Below are positions 16,229-16,669 of a stretch of DNA of 16,669 nucleotides, one piece after another. This DNA is from Candidatus Symbiobacter sp. GTDB taxonomy: Bacteria; Pseudomonadota; Alphaproteobacteria; Elsterales; Elsteraceae. The stretch covers positions 1 to 16,669 of the forward strand of contig JASGCR010000011.1 of NCBI GenBank assembly GCA_030054015.1. Direction: 5' to 3'. Numbering within the stretch: the stretch's first letter is position 1; the number at the start of each line of letters is the position of its first letter. Below the pieces are notes generated by a model. The model was not told the DNA's origin, made no database searches, and worked only from the letters and a program-made list of their open reading frames with translations. The position numbers and the translations under genes were made by a program.

Positions 16229-16274
16229 TTTACCTAAGCACAGCACAATTTTACCTAAGCCGGTTTACCTAAGC
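16229..16274. repeat. Three direct copies of TTTACCTAAGC between tRNA-Trp and secE
   Basis: TTTACCTAAGC occurs at 16229-16239, 16250-16260 and 16264-16274, with start-to-start spacings of 21 and 14 bases. On the minus (transcribed) strand each reads GCTTAGGTAAA, and the first begins one base after the tRNA CCA end. The tRNA-secE spacer otherwise shows no feature. The copies may be repeated protein- or RNA-binding sites, processing signals, or residues of slippage. Confidence 0.65.
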
Positions 16275-16275
16275 A

Positions 16276-16351
16276 TGGCAGGAGAGGTGGGACTCGAACC
16301 CGCAACCCCCGGTTTTGGAGACCGGTGCTCTACCAGTTGAGCTACACTCCT
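16276..16351 (-). tRNA. tRNA-Trp (anticodon CCA)
   Basis: A 76-nt cloverleaf is read on the minus strand: acceptor AGGAGTG/CTCTCCT, D arm GCTC/GAGC, anticodon stem CCGGT/ACCGG with loop CTCCAAA (anticodon CCA), T loop TTCGAGT, discriminator G and encoded CCA. This gives tryptophan specificity, and the location directly upstream of secE is a common bacterial arrangement. Two non-Watson-Crick positions stand out: T6 opposite T67 in the acceptor stem, and C50 opposite A64 in the T stem. The rest pairs well, so it is probably functional. It may be co-transcribed with secE-nusG, since the spacer holds no clear terminator. Confidence 0.95.
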
Positions 16352-16422
16352 ATGGATTGAACCAAGCCGTTTGATTGGCTCGCTTCGCACGTTTTTGCTT
16401 ACGATAATCTAGCCTATTCGCC

Positions 16423-16451
16423 ATCATCCCAAAGGATCACGGCAAAATCAA
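16423..16451 (-). promoter_or_regulatory. Weak candidate promoter upstream of tRNA-Trp
   Basis: On the minus strand TTGATT (16446-16451) is followed after 17 bases by GATGAT (16423-16428), each a 4/6 match to consensus. It would start transcription roughly 65 nt before the tRNA. Other weak boxes exist nearby, such as TATAGT near 16463, and none is decisive. The rest of 16352-16523 shows no gene. Confidence 0.25.
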
Positions 16452-16523
16452 GACCTGTCTTACTATAATTTTCTCGCGGTTGCAACTAGCTTATGCAGCA
16501 TCGCCCGATAATTTTCCATCCGG

Positions 16524-16573
16524 TAAAAAGAGCGTTAAAAAGAGCGTGAAAAAGAGCGTTAAAAGGAGAGCGT
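16524..16573. repeat. Tandem array of 12-bp units (TAAAAAGAGCGT)
   Basis: Two identical units TAAAAAGAGCGT (16524-16535, 16536-16547) are followed by GAAAAAGAGCGT (16548-16559) and a 14-nt variant TAAAAGGAGAGCGT (16560-16573). The last unit runs straight into the outer arm of the palindromic element at 16570. The element at 7998 has a single comparable unit, CAAAAGGAGCGT (7990-8001), on its left. The array therefore looks like an expanded flank of the element. Confidence 0.75.
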
Positions 16574-16669
16574 CATTACCCACCGCGCTGTCTGTGTAAC
16601 AGACAGCGCGAATTGGGTAATCCCCCAGGAGTATTATTCACCAAAACTCCTGGGGGATTACCCGACTCG
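16570..16669 (+). repeat. Multi-hairpin palindromic element, right copy (cut by window edge)
   Basis: The element opens with GCGTCATTACCC (16570-16581), identical to the outer arm at 7998. A perfect 12-bp hairpin follows (16584-16595 with 16599-16610, 3-nt loop), then a perfect 18-bp central hairpin (16615-16632 with 16646-16663) whose arm GGGTAATCCCCCAGG is shared with the copy at 7998-8120. The central loop matches the other copy when that copy is read on its minus strand (AGTATTATTC then CCAAAA). The side hairpin differs entirely in sequence but keeps position and size. The closing half of the outer stem would lie beyond the window. Confidence 0.8.

Noticed and set aside
15966..16340. Plus-strand open frame ending in GEVGLEPATPGFGDRCSTS
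   Set aside because: This peptide is the familiar artefact of translating the antisense of a tRNA gene; it overlaps tRNA-Trp and secE.
16524..16573. CRISPR array
   Set aside because: Units are 12 bp, head to tail with no spacers, and no cas genes are present.

Overview
The window reads as a stretch of an alphaproteobacterial chromosome. RpoB, RpoC, L10, L7/L12 and NusG are full length and look alphaproteobacterial; I could not run a phylogeny, so the order within the class is left open. Every confident gene lies on the minus strand, so transcription runs from high to low coordinates.

Right to left: a tRNA-Trp gene (16276-16351), then the classical block secE-nusG-rplK-rplA-rplJ-rplL-rpoB-rpoC (16118 down to 3667). 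It encodes the SecE translocase subunit, the NusG elongation factor, four 50S stalk or L1-arm proteins and the two large RNA polymerase subunits. A roughly 500-base spacer before rplJ holds a probable internal promoter and a structured leader suited to L10 autoregulation. The rplL-rpoB spacer holds further hairpins. After rpoC the usual str genes (rpsL, rpsG, fusA) are absent. Instead a class II fructose-1,6-bisphosphatase gene (glpX) follows 13 bases after the rpoC stop with its own ribosome binding site. After a 215-base spacer with a good sigma-70-type promoter comes a monocistronic-looking gene for a secreted, filamentous-hemagglutinin-type (TpsA-like) protein of 754 residues.

The most unusual content is non-coding. 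Three large multi-hairpin elements share one architecture: an outer stem containing GTCATT/AATGAC, a variable GC-rich hairpin, a long 18-20 bp central hairpin, and another hairpin. One complete copy (7998-8120) sits between rpoB and rpoC, 16 bases after the rpoB stop, and can fold as a cloverleaf. A relative with nearly the same core but a completely different side hairpin lies at the right edge (16570-16669, cut off). A third element with different sequence but similar layout lies at the left edge (1-150, cut off). The rpoB-rpoC spacer also carries a hairpin with a C8/G8 stem. Short AAAA(A)GGAGCG-type repeats occur beside two of these elements and again upstream of the hemagglutinin-like gene. 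Three direct copies of TTTACCTAAGC separate tRNA-Trp from secE.

Functionally the window is a core expression operon (protein export, transcription elongation, ribosome stalk, RNA polymerase) with a gluconeogenic enzyme gene attached to its end, followed by an independent surface or secreted protein gene. Palindromic repeats have colonised the spacers.
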